From: Bacillota bacterium
GTDB taxonomy: Bacteria > Bacillota > Clostridia > Acetivibrionales > DSM-1351
Assembly (NCBI GenBank): GCA_023444055.1
Contig: JAEZRV010000064.1
Span: forward strand, 22,881-86,880
DNA length: 64,000 bases
Direction of reading: 5' to 3'
This document shows positions 1 through 8,809 of the stretch, one piece after another (within the stretch, counting starts at the first letter, position 1; each line of letters begins with the position of its first letter). The position numbers and the translations under genes are program-made. A model generated the notes under the pieces. The model saw only the letters and a program-made list of their open reading frames with translations. It made no database searches and had not been told where the DNA came from.

Positions 1-301
1 GATTGTTGAATGAATCACGAGAGAAACTAGAAAAGATAATTGATGTACTTCATCAGCCAGATGCAAGAACAAAAGTTAAACCAAGAACCTATAGAGAAAA
101 AGCCCGTAAAGACTATTTGGCAATAGAAAAGCAAAGAAATACGCAGTTGAGAACTACAAAACACGATTTGGTTTTTATCCTGAGGTGGTCTTAGCTGACA
201 CGATTTTTAGAAACCAAGTAAACCGGGAATTCTTAAAATCATTAGGAATCAGAAAACCTTGTTCAATTAAAATACGGTCACTTAATGTTAAATGTTTTTG
301 A
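1..301 (+). pseudogene. Degenerate DDE transposase fragment (IS1182/IS5-like)
   Basis: The first frame (from position 3) reads a segment typical of IS1182/IS5-type transposases: LNESREKLEKIIDVLH, then PRTYREKARKDYLAIEK. A second frame from about 143 to the stop at 299-301 continues the same family with YKTRFGFYPEVVLADTIFRN. The two parts are joined by a deletion plus frameshift near 135-145, and the catalytic DDE core is missing, so the gene is broken. The 5' part lies outside the window. The family assignment rests on recognising these motifs, not on a search. Confidence 0.75.
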
Positions 302-381
302 TTAAATTTCACGGATACCTCTTTCTGCACAGTCAGATTACCATGAAATTATTATATCTTCATCAAGTCAATGTGCACGAC

Positions 382-413
382 TAAATTCCACTTCGATAGA
401 ACACTGGAATTTA
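382..413. repeat. 9-bp inverted repeat near the transposase remnant
   Basis: TAAATTCCA at 382-390 is the exact reverse complement of TGGAATTTA at 405-413, with a 14-nt loop. It lies in the gene-free stretch between the broken transposase and germination operon 1, and could be a leftover transposon end. I see no gene in 302-555. Confidence 0.4.
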
Positions 414-557
414 ATCTTGCAAACTGGACGTTACTCTCACACAACCGGAATTTACTTTTTCATTTTACGTTCTATTAATATAGCATGATAAAGATTATTA
501 GTTTTTTGTACGATTGCATATCAAATGGAAAATATGGTAATAATTCTATTGAGTATA

Positions 558-665
558 GCTTGAAAAATGTGAAGTTTACATTTCGTGCATTCATCGTTCT
601 ATTCGCATACCAAAAAGCTGCGGGCAGCTTTTCTTGGATATTGAGCAATAAAGCAATAGCCACAC
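558..665 (+). repeat. Structured repeat, copy R1 (modules 1-2)
   Basis: This is a partial copy of the repeat found in tandem at 63510-64000. Module 1 runs from TTGAAAAATGTGAAG to TTCGCAT, and its ends pair as a stem with one G-U pair. Module 2 is the hairpin AAAAAGCTGC-GG-GCAGCTTTT. A trace of the following linker (TTGAGCAATAAAGCAATA) is present; modules 3-4 are absent. It lies in the leader of germination operon 1 and, by chance or not, is read in frame with gerA from a TTG at 560. Confidence 0.85.
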
Positions 666-715
666 ACTTTTTAATTACTAAATTTTTGTACCTAAAGTCG
701 GCGTGGGAGGTTAGT

Positions 716-2269
716 ATGTATAAATCATTTCGAAGAAAGAAACTTAAAGGCAGTAACAATACAAAACAAGAAAAAAGTATACAACAAAAGGAGTTAGTTG
801 AGTCTCTAGATAGGAATATATCATTCTTTATGGATATTTTTAAAAATGACGAGACTTTCATTGTTAGGGAAATTCAGAATAAGTGGTTAGAGGCTGCAAA
901 ATGCTGTATTATCTACATTGATGGAATGGTAAATACTGAAATTGTTAATGAGAATATTATAGAGCCTATTCTTCGTAACGATTTATCAAAAGATATTGAT
1001 TGTGACAATTTGTTGGAAGAATTAAAGAAAAAAGTTATTGTATCAAATAATGTGACATTGGAGATCCAAATCAACAAAATTGTAAGTTCAGTTATTTATG
1101 GCGATACAATTTTGTTGTTAGAAGGATACAACAAAGCTCTAATTATTAGCTCAAAAGGCTGGCAGTCAAGAACTATTAGTGAACCTGAGTCAGCAAAAGT
1201 CGTTCGTGGACCTAGGGAAGGCTTTACAGAATCAATAATGATGAACTTGACTCTAGTGCGACGTAAAATAAAAAATCCTGATTTGAAATTTAAGTTTAGG
1301 GAAATTGGAGAAAGAACAAATACAAAGACCTGTATTTGCTATATAGAAGGTTTGTCTTCCGATAGTGTATTGAAGGAACTGGAGCAGCGTCTGGATAAAA
1401 TTGAAATTGATGGTATAATTGACTCCGGGTATATTCAGGAGCTAATCAAAGATGCACCTTATTCTCCATTTGAGACGGTAGGTTCAAGTGAAAGGCCGGA
1501 TGTTGTAGCCGCAAAGCTTTTGGAAGGCAGAATAGCTCTGTTTGTTGATGGAAGTCCTTTTGTATTAACGGTTCCATATTTGGTGGTTGAGAATTTTCAA
1601 GCAAATGAGGACTACTATAATAATTTTATCTTTGGTACGATGAATAGGCTTATTAGGGGCTTTACTGCAGTAACCTCTGTTGCTATTCCTGCATTATTCC
1701 TATCAGTTGTCGCTTACCATCAGGAAATGCTGCCTACACCTATGTTGTTGAGTGTTGCTGCTGCAAGGCAGGGTGTTCCAATACCTACAGCAGTGTCTTT
1801 ATTTCTTATGCTTTTTATATTTGATATTTTGCGTGAGGTTGGTACTAGAATGCCAGCTCCTATTGGTCAAGCAGTAAATATCGTCGGAACGCTTGTATTG
1901 GGTCAAGCTGCTGTAGAAGCGCGATTGGTAAGTGCTCCCGTCATTATAATAACAGCTTTGACAGGAATTACAACCTTGATCAATATGAATTTTATATCTG
2001 CAACAATTATATTCAGAACTATTTTCTTATTGGGAGCATCATTTTTAGGAGTATATGGATTCCTAGTGTGCTTTATTGCTATGTATCTACATTTAATGAG
2101 TCTACGCTCTTTCGGTGTACCTTACATGATGAATGTCACTAGAGCTAAAAACCATGATGGGCAGGATGCATGGATTCGTGCACCTTGGTGGACTATGACC
2201 TTAAGACCTAAAATCGTTGCAGCGAAAAATTTAGTCAGGGAGTCACCTAGGAAAAGCAAGGAGAAATAG
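716..2269 (+). CDS. gerA: Spore germination protein GerA family, A subunit (operon 1)
   Basis: A-type subunit of a Ger germinant receptor in the spore inner membrane; with the B and C subunits it senses germinants. The protein is 517 aa, normal for the family. A soluble N-terminal half carries the family segment SERPDVVAAKLLEGRIALF, followed by VDGSPFVL. A membrane half with several hydrophobic helices starts near residue 310, with the conserved AYHQEMLPT and later GQAAVEARL. I chose ATG 716 because GGGAGG lies just upstream. The frame is open back to 485, but that extension runs through repeat R1. The gene is followed after 5 nt by gerC. Confidence 0.92.
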   Translation: MYKSFRRKKLKGSNNTKQEKSIQQKELVESLDRNISFFMDIFKNDETFIVREIQNKWLEAAKCCIIYIDGMVNTEIVNENIIEPILRNDLSKDIDCDNLLEELKKKVIVSNNVTLEIQINKIVSSVIYGDTILLLEGYNKALIISSKGWQSRTISEPESAKVVRGPREGFTESIMMNLTLVRRKIKNPDLKFKFREIGERTNTKTCICYIEGLSSDSVLKELEQRLDKIEIDGIIDSGYIQELIKDAPYSPFETVGSSERPDVVAAKLLEGRIALFVDGSPFVLTVPYLVVENFQANEDYYNNFIFGTMNRLIRGFTAVTSVAIPALFLSVVAYHQEMLPTPMLLSVAAARQGVPIPTAVSLFLMLFIFDILREVGTRMPAPIGQAVNIVGTLVLGQAAVEARLVSAPVIIITALTGITTLINMNFISATIIFRTIFLLGASFLGVYGFLVCFIAMYLHLMSLRSFGVPYMMNVTRAKNHDGQDAWIRAPWWTMTLRPKIVAAKNLVRESPRKSKEK

Positions 2270-2274
2270 CCTAT

Positions 2275-3429
2275 ATGCAAAAAATAAGAATCACCATGCT
2301 AATATTTGCAATTTTACTAAGTTTGATATTTACTTCGGGCTGTTGGAATTATAAAGAAGTAGATCAATTCGCAATTGTTGCAGGAGTGGCTATTGATAAG
2401 GGAATGAAAGAACAATTTCTAATGACAGTGGAAATTATCCAGATTAGTGGTGGTAAGGATTCAAAAACAACGTCAAAAATTGTGGCAGCCGAAGGAAAAA
2501 CAATGTTTGATGCCGCAAGAAATATAATATCGCTAACAGGGAAAAGACTTTATTGGAGTCATTCAAAGGTTATTATTATAAGTAAAGAAATAGCCAGTGA
2601 AGGTTTAATTAAAGTTATTGATTGGTATAACCGCGACTCAGAGACGCGAGAGGATGTTAATATCTTGATTTCTGAAGATGCATCTGCTAAAGAAATATTT
2701 AAAGGACAGGTAGCCACAGAAAATATCATATCTCTTGCATTGGGTGAAATGATAAAAAACCATGTGAGTTTAAATAAAGCACCTATAACAGATATGTTAA
2801 TGTTTGATATGAATGAACAGACGAAAAGTAAAACAGCAGTAATTCCTACAGTAATTCTAAAACAGGTTGATGGAAAAATAATGCCTCATATTATGGGGAC
2901 TGCAATTATTAAGGAAGATAAATTGGTAGGTTTTCTGAATGGTGAAGAAACAAAAGATTTGCTTTTCATTAGAAATGAGATTAAAGGTGGGATATTAATT
3001 GAAGAAATGAAATCAAAAAAAGAATCCACCTTCGTCTCTCTTGAAATATTTAATAGTAAAACAAAAGTTACTCCTGTTGTAAATGGTAAGGATATTCAAA
3101 TAAACTTAGAAACTAAAACAACAGTTGCTATTGACGAAATAGGTGGCAAAGAAAATTTTATTGATGAGGAAGGACAAAAAAAACTGGAATAAAGTGCTGA
3201 AAATACGTTAAAAGAACGTATGGAAGCTTTAATTAAGAAAGTTCAGTCAGAATATGGCGCAGATATATTTGGATTTGGTGTAAAGTTGCATGAAGACAAA
3301 GCAGAAGAGTGGAACAAAGTGGAGAATAATTGGGAAGAAGTTTTTAAAGATTTGAAGGTGAACATTAAAACCAACGTGAATATAAAGGGTAGTGCCTTGT
3401 TATCAAAGACTTTTGGAGAAGGTGATTAA
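2275..3429 (+). pseudogene. gerC: Ger(x)C family lipoprotein interrupted by an in-frame stop (operon 1)
   Basis: C subunit of the Ger receptor, normally a lipoprotein of about 380 aa. The signal peptide ends in a lipobox with Cys23, followed by WNYKEVDQ, the usual start of GerC proteins. A TAA at 3190-3192 ends the frame after 305 aa. Translation continues in the same frame without any shift through SAENTLKERMEALIKKVQ and ADIFGFGV to 3429. That tail aligns with the C-terminus of the intact GerC at 50594-51799 (KSDIFGFSQ). A single substitution therefore separates it from a full-length gene. The downstream ATG at 3220 has no good ribosome binding site. A truncated but folded product, or a sequencing error, cannot be excluded. 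Confidence 0.85.
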
Positions 3430-3434
3430 CAGGT

Positions 3435-3644
3435 ATGTGTATATTGGTAATTATAGCGTATTCTTTATTAATAATTATTGAAGTAAAACCATTATACAAG
3501 AAAAAACTGTGGCATGATTTTTGGGTATATATTGCATTGGGTATTTTTTCATTTACAATTGCTCTTTTAATATGCTTTGATGTAAAGATCCCGAGCCCTT
3601 CTAAGCCAATTCAGGAATTTATTACTGCTATATTTGGAAAGTAG
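3435..3644 (+). CDS. Small two-helix membrane protein of the ger operon
   Basis: A 69-aa protein with two hydrophobic stretches (residues about 1-17 and 30-50) around a basic segment KPLYKKKLWH. Small membrane proteins of this shape often accompany clostridial ger operons. A comparable 55-aa ORF follows gerC in operon 2 (51803-51970). It sits between gerC and gerB. Function unknown; small ger-linked proteins (GerD-, D-subunit-like) have been reported in Bacilli and Clostridia, but I cannot assign this one to a class. Confidence 0.7.
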   Translation: MCILVIIAYSLLIIIEVKPLYKKKLWHDFWVYIALGIFSFTIALLICFDVKIPSPSKPIQEFITAIFGK

Positions 3645-3648
3645 GTTT

Positions 3649-4743
3649 ATGATGCAAAAAGAGCAAATTACAGACAAGGAAGCAATATTTGTTTTAGTTG
3701 TATTTATTTTGGGGAGCTCACTCATTATCGGTATTGGAGGAGAGGCTAAGAATGATAAATGGATTGCTGGAATAGTGGGAATTATAATGTCTATTCCTAT
3801 GTTACTTGTATATTCAAGAATACTATCTCTATTTCAAGGAAAAGATTTATTTGATATTCTTAATATTACACTGGGCAAAGTAATTGGTAAAATTGTTGCT
3901 ATAATATATATATGGTATGCTTTTCACGTAGGTGCACTAGTACTTCGTAATTTTTCTGAATTTGTTAACACAGTGGCAATGCCTGAAACTCCCATGCTTG
4001 TACCAATGCTATGTTTGGGAATATTGTGCATTTTTGCAGTAAGCCTAGGTATAGAGGTAATGGGAAGAACTACTGCATATTTTCTTCCTATCGTGTTATT
4101 CACTTTAGTCGTAGTACAAATATTTGTAGTACCACAACTTCATTTTAACTATTTAAAGCCTATTTTAGGAAATGGGCTTAGCACTATTTTGAGAGGCGGA
4201 TTTTCGACTTTTTCATTTCCTTTTGGTGAAACGGTATTATTTATTGGCGTTTTTTCTTCATTGATAACCAAAAAGTCACCTCGTAAGGTTTATCTTTGGG
4301 GACTATTATTTTCGGGAGTTATTATAATTGCTACTACAATCAGAAATATCACAGTGCTGGGTAATATGCTTGGCAGTTATTACTTTCCGTCGTATGCAGC
4401 TGTAAGCAGGATTAAAGTTGGTGATTTTCTAGAAAGAATAGAAGTAACTGTAGCTATTGTATTTGTATTTTGTGCTTTCATAAAACTCTCAATTTGTTTG
4501 TTAGTGGCATGTAAAGGGATTAGTAAGTTGTTCAATCTAAAGGCTTACAAATCTATAGTTATACAAACCGGATTGTTAATGATTTATTTTAGTTATACAG
4601 TTTATGAAAGTAGCATGCAGATGCAATATTGGGCTTTTAAAGTTTATCCCTATTATGCTTTCCCTATGCAAGTAATATTGCCTATTATCATTTGGGTTTT
4701 AGCAGAGATAAAAGTAAGAAAAAATAAACAAGTAATTTTATAG
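3649..4743 (+). CDS. gerB: Spore germination permease, GerB family (operon 1)
   Basis: B subunit of the Ger receptor, an APC-superfamily-like integral membrane protein proposed to bind the germinant. About 364 aa with about ten hydrophobic segments. It begins MMQKEQITDKEAIFVLVVF, the usual N-terminal pattern of endospore germination permeases. I chose ATG 3649, preceded by GTAGG. The frame is open a little further upstream, overlapping the small membrane gene. It closes operon 1. Confidence 0.9.
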   Translation: MMQKEQITDKEAIFVLVVFILGSSLIIGIGGEAKNDKWIAGIVGIIMSIPMLLVYSRILSLFQGKDLFDILNITLGKVIGKIVAIIYIWYAFHVGALVLRNFSEFVNTVAMPETPMLVPMLCLGILCIFAVSLGIEVMGRTTAYFLPIVLFTLVVVQIFVVPQLHFNYLKPILGNGLSTILRGGFSTFSFPFGETVLFIGVFSSLITKKSPRKVYLWGLLFSGVIIIATTIRNITVLGNMLGSYYFPSYAAVSRIKVGDFLERIEVTVAIVFVFCAFIKLSICLLVACKGISKLFNLKAYKSIVIQTGLLMIYFSYTVYESSMQMQYWAFKVYPYYAFPMQVILPIIIWVLAEIKVRKNKQVIL

Positions 4744-4915
4744 CTTTTCTGATGGAACGCTAATTGTATTGATGCACGAAATTTCCTTTCAGCTATAAAT
4801 AGGTATACAGACTACAAATAACGAGACACTTGAAGAAATAGAAATAGATAGAGTTACTGATATTGCTTAAAATATTGAGAAATGAAGCAGCAGAGCCAAA
4901 CGACAGCCGACTTAA

Positions 4916-5266
4916 TTATCTTTTACCACCTTGAATAACTCGTATCTCAACGGCTTGTTGCTCAACTGTGTTACTAACACCATCTAGCTTTGATTCTAAT
5001 CTGTCAAATTTACTGTCTAACTGTTTATATCCATCAAATAAAGCACTAGTTTTAATTGAAAGCTCATTTTCGAGAGATGTAACTTGATTGCCTATTTTTT
5101 TGATTTCAGCTGTATTTTGATCCACTTTTGCAGTAATTTCTGTTCTGAAATCAAGCATATCTGTTTTGAAATCAAGCATATCTGTTTTGAAACCCGTCAT
5201 TTCTTTTCTGAATTCTGTAAATTCTAAATACATTTTAGTAATTAAATCATATATTTTTTCATCCAT
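4916..5266 (-). CDS. Coiled-coil hypothetical protein
   Basis: A 116-aa soluble, highly charged protein with heptad-like repeats through most of its length. Near residues 24-44 the unit FKTDMLD is repeated (FKTDMLDFKTDMLDF), seen in DNA as a 21-nt tandem repeat near 5148-5190. An excellent SD (AAGGAGGTGAACAAAC before ATG) supports expression. It is divergent from prkA. Similar short coiled-coil proteins are common in clostridial genomes; function unknown. Confidence 0.75.
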   Translation of the reverse strand: MDEKIYDLITKMYLEFTEFRKEMTGFKTDMLDFKTDMLDFRTEITAKVDQNTAEIKKIGNQVTSLENELSIKTSALFDGYKQLDSKFDRLESKLDGVSNTVEQQAVEIRVIQGGKR

Positions 5267-5471
5267 GTTTGTTCACCTCCTTTTATAAAAGTTTATCATA
5301 TTCAATAAAGAATTTAAATATACAAAATTGATATTTACAAATAAAAGTTAGTTTCCCAAGTTACCTATTCAACATAAAAAGTTTATCAGTAGTATATTCG
5401 CTCTGTATAAAAAAATTATTTTTATTCTTAAATAAAAAATTTCTTTTTAAGTTATTAACTTGTCTAATTGA

Positions 5472-5500
5472 TAATATTATGAAAAAAGAGTACATATATT
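5472..5500 (+). promoter_or_regulatory. Sigma-E-like sporulation promoter of prkA
   Basis: TAATATT (5472-5478), a 14-nt spacer and CATATATT (5493-5500) match the sigma-E consensus (about KMATATT-N14-CATACAMT) at all but two positions of the -10. Sigma-E control of prkA is known in Bacillus subtilis. The position, about 87 nt upstream of the start, fits. Based on consensus only. Confidence 0.5.
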
Positions 5501-5586
5501 TTAAAATGAAATACTTTATTTTAAAAGAAAATAATTATTATTTAATTAGAAAACATCTACAACTAGCCAAAAAGGGAGGTTTTTGA

Positions 5587-7521
5587 ATGACCACACCGGA
5601 GTTTAATTTTAGAGAAATGATTCAAAAGGATAGGGAAGAAAGAATTAAAAAGCAGTTTGAAGGTACATTCATAGATTATCTGGATTTAGTTAAATCAGAT
5701 CCCAGTGCAGCAATTCTTTCACATCAAAGACTGTATGACCTAATAATTTCTCAAGGTATTGAGGCTGTAAAAACAGATGAGAATCCAAGATTAAGAAGAA
5801 TATATGGCAATGATATTATAAAAAAGTATTCTTTCTTTGAGAACGACTTTTTTGGAATTGATAAAACAATAATGAAAATTGTGAGATACTTTCATTCAGC
5901 AGCTATGGCAGGAGAAGAGGCTAGACAGGTGTTATATTTAGTTGGCCCAGTAGGAGCAGGAAAGTCTTCAATAATGGAAGTACTAAAAAAAGCACTTGAG
6001 CGCGCAGATCCTATTTATACGCTAAAAGGTTGTCCGATGAGAGAAGAGCCATTACACCTTATACCAAAACATTTACGAGATGAGTTTGAAAAAACGTTAA
6101 ATACTAAAATAGAAGGGGATTTATGCCCAGTCTGCAGATATAGGTTAAAGAACGAATATAATGGCGAGTATGAGAGATTCCCTGTAGTTTCCACAGGATT
6201 TTCAATACGCTCAAGAAAAGGTATAGGTGTAGTACCTCCAGTTGACCCAAACAACCAGGATACGTCAATCTTAACAGGCAGCGTTGATATTTCTAAAATA
6301 GACTTATACCCAGAGGATGACCCTAGAGTACTTTCCCTTAATGGAGCATTTAATGTAGGTAATAGAGGAATTGTTGAATTTATAGAAGTCTTTAAAAACG
6401 AGACAGAATATTTACATACAATGATTACAGCCACGCAGGAAAAATCAGTACCATCTCCAGGTAAAGGATCTATGATTTATTTTGATGGAGTAATTTTAGC
6501 ACATTCAAATGAGGCAGAGTGGAATAAATTCAGATCAGACCATACAAATGAAGCTATTCTGGACAGAATTGTTAAGGTTGAAGTTCCATATTGTCTAGAA
6601 CTTAATGAGGAAATTAAAATATATAAGAAAATGCTGTCTAGAAGCAATTTCAAAGCACATATTGCTCCACACACAATAGAAATTGCATCAATGTTTGCAA
6701 TACTGACAAGACTTAGCCCATCTAGCAAAGTTGATCCAATAACAAAGCTAAAAATATATAATGGAGAAGAAATACTAGAAAAAGGTATGACTAGAAAGAT
6801 TGACATATTTGAACTGCGTGAGGAAGCAGCTAGAGAGGGAATGACAGGAATATCAACAAGGTTTATTATGAAGGCACTAGATACTACTCTTTCAGAATCT
6901 GAAAACAACTGTATAAATCCGATAGCTCTTATGGAAACTTTGATTAAATCTGTAAAGGAGCTTGGAATAGGTGAAGAAGAGAAAGAGAGATATTTAAGGC
7001 TAATCTATGATGTGGTGAAAAAAGAGTACAATAAAATCCTTGAAAAAGAGGTTACAAAAGCCTTTATACATGGATATAAGGAACAGGCGGAAAGCTTATT
7101 TAACAATTATTTGGATCATGCAGAGGCTTTTGTTAATAAAACTAAAATTAAGGATTCAAATACTGGAGAAGAATTGGAACCTGATGAAAAGTTTATGAAA
7201 TCTATTGAAGAACAAATTGGTATATCTGATACAGCAGTTAAGGGATTCCGTTCAGATGTTACTGCATATATGTTTTTTGTTATGAGGAATGGCGGTACTT
7301 TAGATTATACCAGCTATGAGCCATTGAAAGAAGCAATTGAAAAGAAACTAACTGCATCAGTCAGAGATTTAAGTAGGATAATTACACAGACAAAGGTTAG
7401 GGATAAGGAACAGACTCAAAAATACAGTACCATGGTAGAGGAAATGAAGAAAAATGGATATTGCGATAATTGCTGCAATGTTATATTAAAATATTCCGCT
7501 AACAATTTGTGGAAGGACTAA
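5587..7521 (+). CDS. prkA: PrkA family serine protein kinase
   Basis: A 644-aa AAA+ ATPase/serine kinase of the PrkA (YeaG) family, near the usual length of about 630-640. The P-loop GPVGAGKSS lies near residue 120. The C-terminal part corresponds to the PrkA kinase-like domain. In Bacillus it is expressed in the mother cell during sporulation; in Proteobacteria it acts in stress responses. The SD AAAAAGGGAGG precedes ATG 5587. It is first in the prkA-yhbH-spoVR block, with short gaps and SDs between genes, so it is probably one transcript from the sigma-E-like promoter. Confidence 0.95.
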   Translation: MTTPEFNFREMIQKDREERIKKQFEGTFIDYLDLVKSDPSAAILSHQRLYDLIISQGIEAVKTDENPRLRRIYGNDIIKKYSFFENDFFGIDKTIMKIVRYFHSAAMAGEEARQVLYLVGPVGAGKSSIMEVLKKALERADPIYTLKGCPMREEPLHLIPKHLRDEFEKTLNTKIEGDLCPVCRYRLKNEYNGEYERFPVVSTGFSIRSRKGIGVVPPVDPNNQDTSILTGSVDISKIDLYPEDDPRVLSLNGAFNVGNRGIVEFIEVFKNETEYLHTMITATQEKSVPSPGKGSMIYFDGVILAHSNEAEWNKFRSDHTNEAILDRIVKVEVPYCLELNEEIKIYKKMLSRSNFKAHIAPHTIEIASMFAILTRLSPSSKVDPITKLKIYNGEEILEKGMTRKIDIFELREEAAREGMTGISTRFIMKALDTTLSESENNCINPIALMETLIKSVKELGIGEEEKERYLRLIYDVVKKEYNKILEKEVTKAFIHGYKEQAESLFNNYLDHAEAFVNKTKIKDSNTGEELEPDEKFMKSIEEQIGISDTAVKGFRSDVTAYMFFVMRNGGTLDYTSYEPLKEAIEKKLTASVRDLSRIITQTKVRDKEQTQKYSTMVEEMKKNGYCDNCCNVILKYSANNLWKD

Positions 7522-7543
7522 TTGCAGTTTTGGAGGGCGCGAT

Positions 7544-8803
7544 ATGACCATTTTTAGGGAGTGTAACAATGATGGCAGAGATAGATCTGCTGAAGACAGA
7601 CGCAGGCACAAAGAATTGATCGAGGAATCAATAAAAAAAAATCTTGGTAACATTATTGCAGAGGAAAGCATTATAGGTAAAAGTAAGGATAAAAAAATTA
7701 AAATTCCTATAAAGGGCATTAAGGAATACCAGTTTATATATGGTAGAAATAAGCCTGGAGTTGGTGTTGGTGATGGTAGCGAAAAAAGGGGCGATAAATT
7801 CCAAGGAGAAGCTCAGAATAACACAGGGAAGGGAAAGGCAGGCAATCAAGAGGGTGACGAAGTATATGAAACAGAAATAACTATAGAAGAGGTGGTTAGG
7901 TATCTGTTTGATGATTTAAATCTTCCCGATATAGATAGAAAACAGTTATCCCAATTAGAAGAAAAGAGCTATAGAAAGCTTGGATATAAAAATAAAGGAA
8001 TACCTCCAAAGCTTGCAAAAAAACGTTCAGCTATCGAGAAAATAAAAAGAATGCAGTCATATAAAAGGGCATTGGATGAACAAAATCAAGCAGGGCTTGC
8101 TTCCAATCAAGATGACCTTGATTCTATTGAAGATGAAGCTTGTTCAAATCCACGAGCAGGAGGCGTAAGAACACAAATTGGTAGGTTCCCATTTATTGAT
8201 GATGATTTAAGATACTACAGGATTAAAGAGGAAAATAAAAGGGACTACAATGCAGTAGTATTATGCATAATGGATGTTTCAGGATCTATGGATCAAACTA
8301 AAAAATATCTTGCTAGAAGCTTTTATTTCTTACTATATCAATTTTTACAGTTGAAATATTCCAACGTAGATGTAGTTTTTATTGCTCATACAACAGTTGC
8401 TAAAGAAGTAAATGAAAAGGAATTCTTCCATAGAGGAGAGTCAGGAGGTACTTACATAAGTAGTGGTTACGAAAAGGCCCTTGAGATAATTTCAGAAAGA
8501 TATAGTCCGACTAATTGGAATGTATATGCGTTTCATTGTAGTGATGGAGATAATTGGTCAGAAGATAACAAAAAAGCTATAGAAAGTGCAAAGAAACTTT
8601 GTGAGGTTTGCAACTTATTTGGATATGGAGAAATAGTACCAGGCTATTACAGTATTGGTAGTACAATTAAAACTGAATTACTAAGTAAGATAGATAGCAA
8701 AAACTTTGCAGCAATTAACATTAATAAAAAAGAAGATGTTCTGCCTGCATTAAAAAAGCTACTTGATAAAGTTAGTGACAAAGATGTGGAACAGGAGGTT
8801 TGA
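7544..8803 (+). CDS. yhbH: YhbH/DUF444 family sporulation protein
   Basis: A 419-aa protein of the YhbH (YeaH, DUF444) family. The N-terminus is charged and basic (DRSAEDRRRHKELIEESI). The C-terminal half contains a von Willebrand A-like domain with the MIDAS-type motif MDVSGSMD near residue 245. The gene order prkA-yhbH-spoVR is conserved widely (yeaG-yeaH-ycgB in Proteobacteria). The start is supported by GGAGGG upstream. The exact molecular role is unknown; the family is linked to sporulation in Bacillus and to nitrogen or stress responses in Enterobacteria. Confidence 0.93.
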   Translation: MTIFRECNNDGRDRSAEDRRRHKELIEESIKKNLGNIIAEESIIGKSKDKKIKIPIKGIKEYQFIYGRNKPGVGVGDGSEKRGDKFQGEAQNNTGKGKAGNQEGDEVYETEITIEEVVRYLFDDLNLPDIDRKQLSQLEEKSYRKLGYKNKGIPPKLAKKRSAIEKIKRMQSYKRALDEQNQAGLASNQDDLDSIEDEACSNPRAGGVRTQIGRFPFIDDDLRYYRIKEENKRDYNAVVLCIMDVSGSMDQTKKYLARSFYFLLYQFLQLKYSNVDVVFIAHTTVAKEVNEKEFFHRGESGGTYISSGYEKALEIISERYSPTNWNVYAFHCSDGDNWSEDNKKAIESAKKLCEVCNLFGYGEIVPGYYSIGSTIKTELLSKIDSKNFAAININKKEDVLPALKKLLDKVSDKDVEQEV

Positions 8804-8809
8804 CATACA

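Noticed and set aside
485..715. N-terminal extension of GerA from 485
   Set aside because: It reads through the noncoding repeat R1, has no SD, and a strong SD precedes ATG 716.
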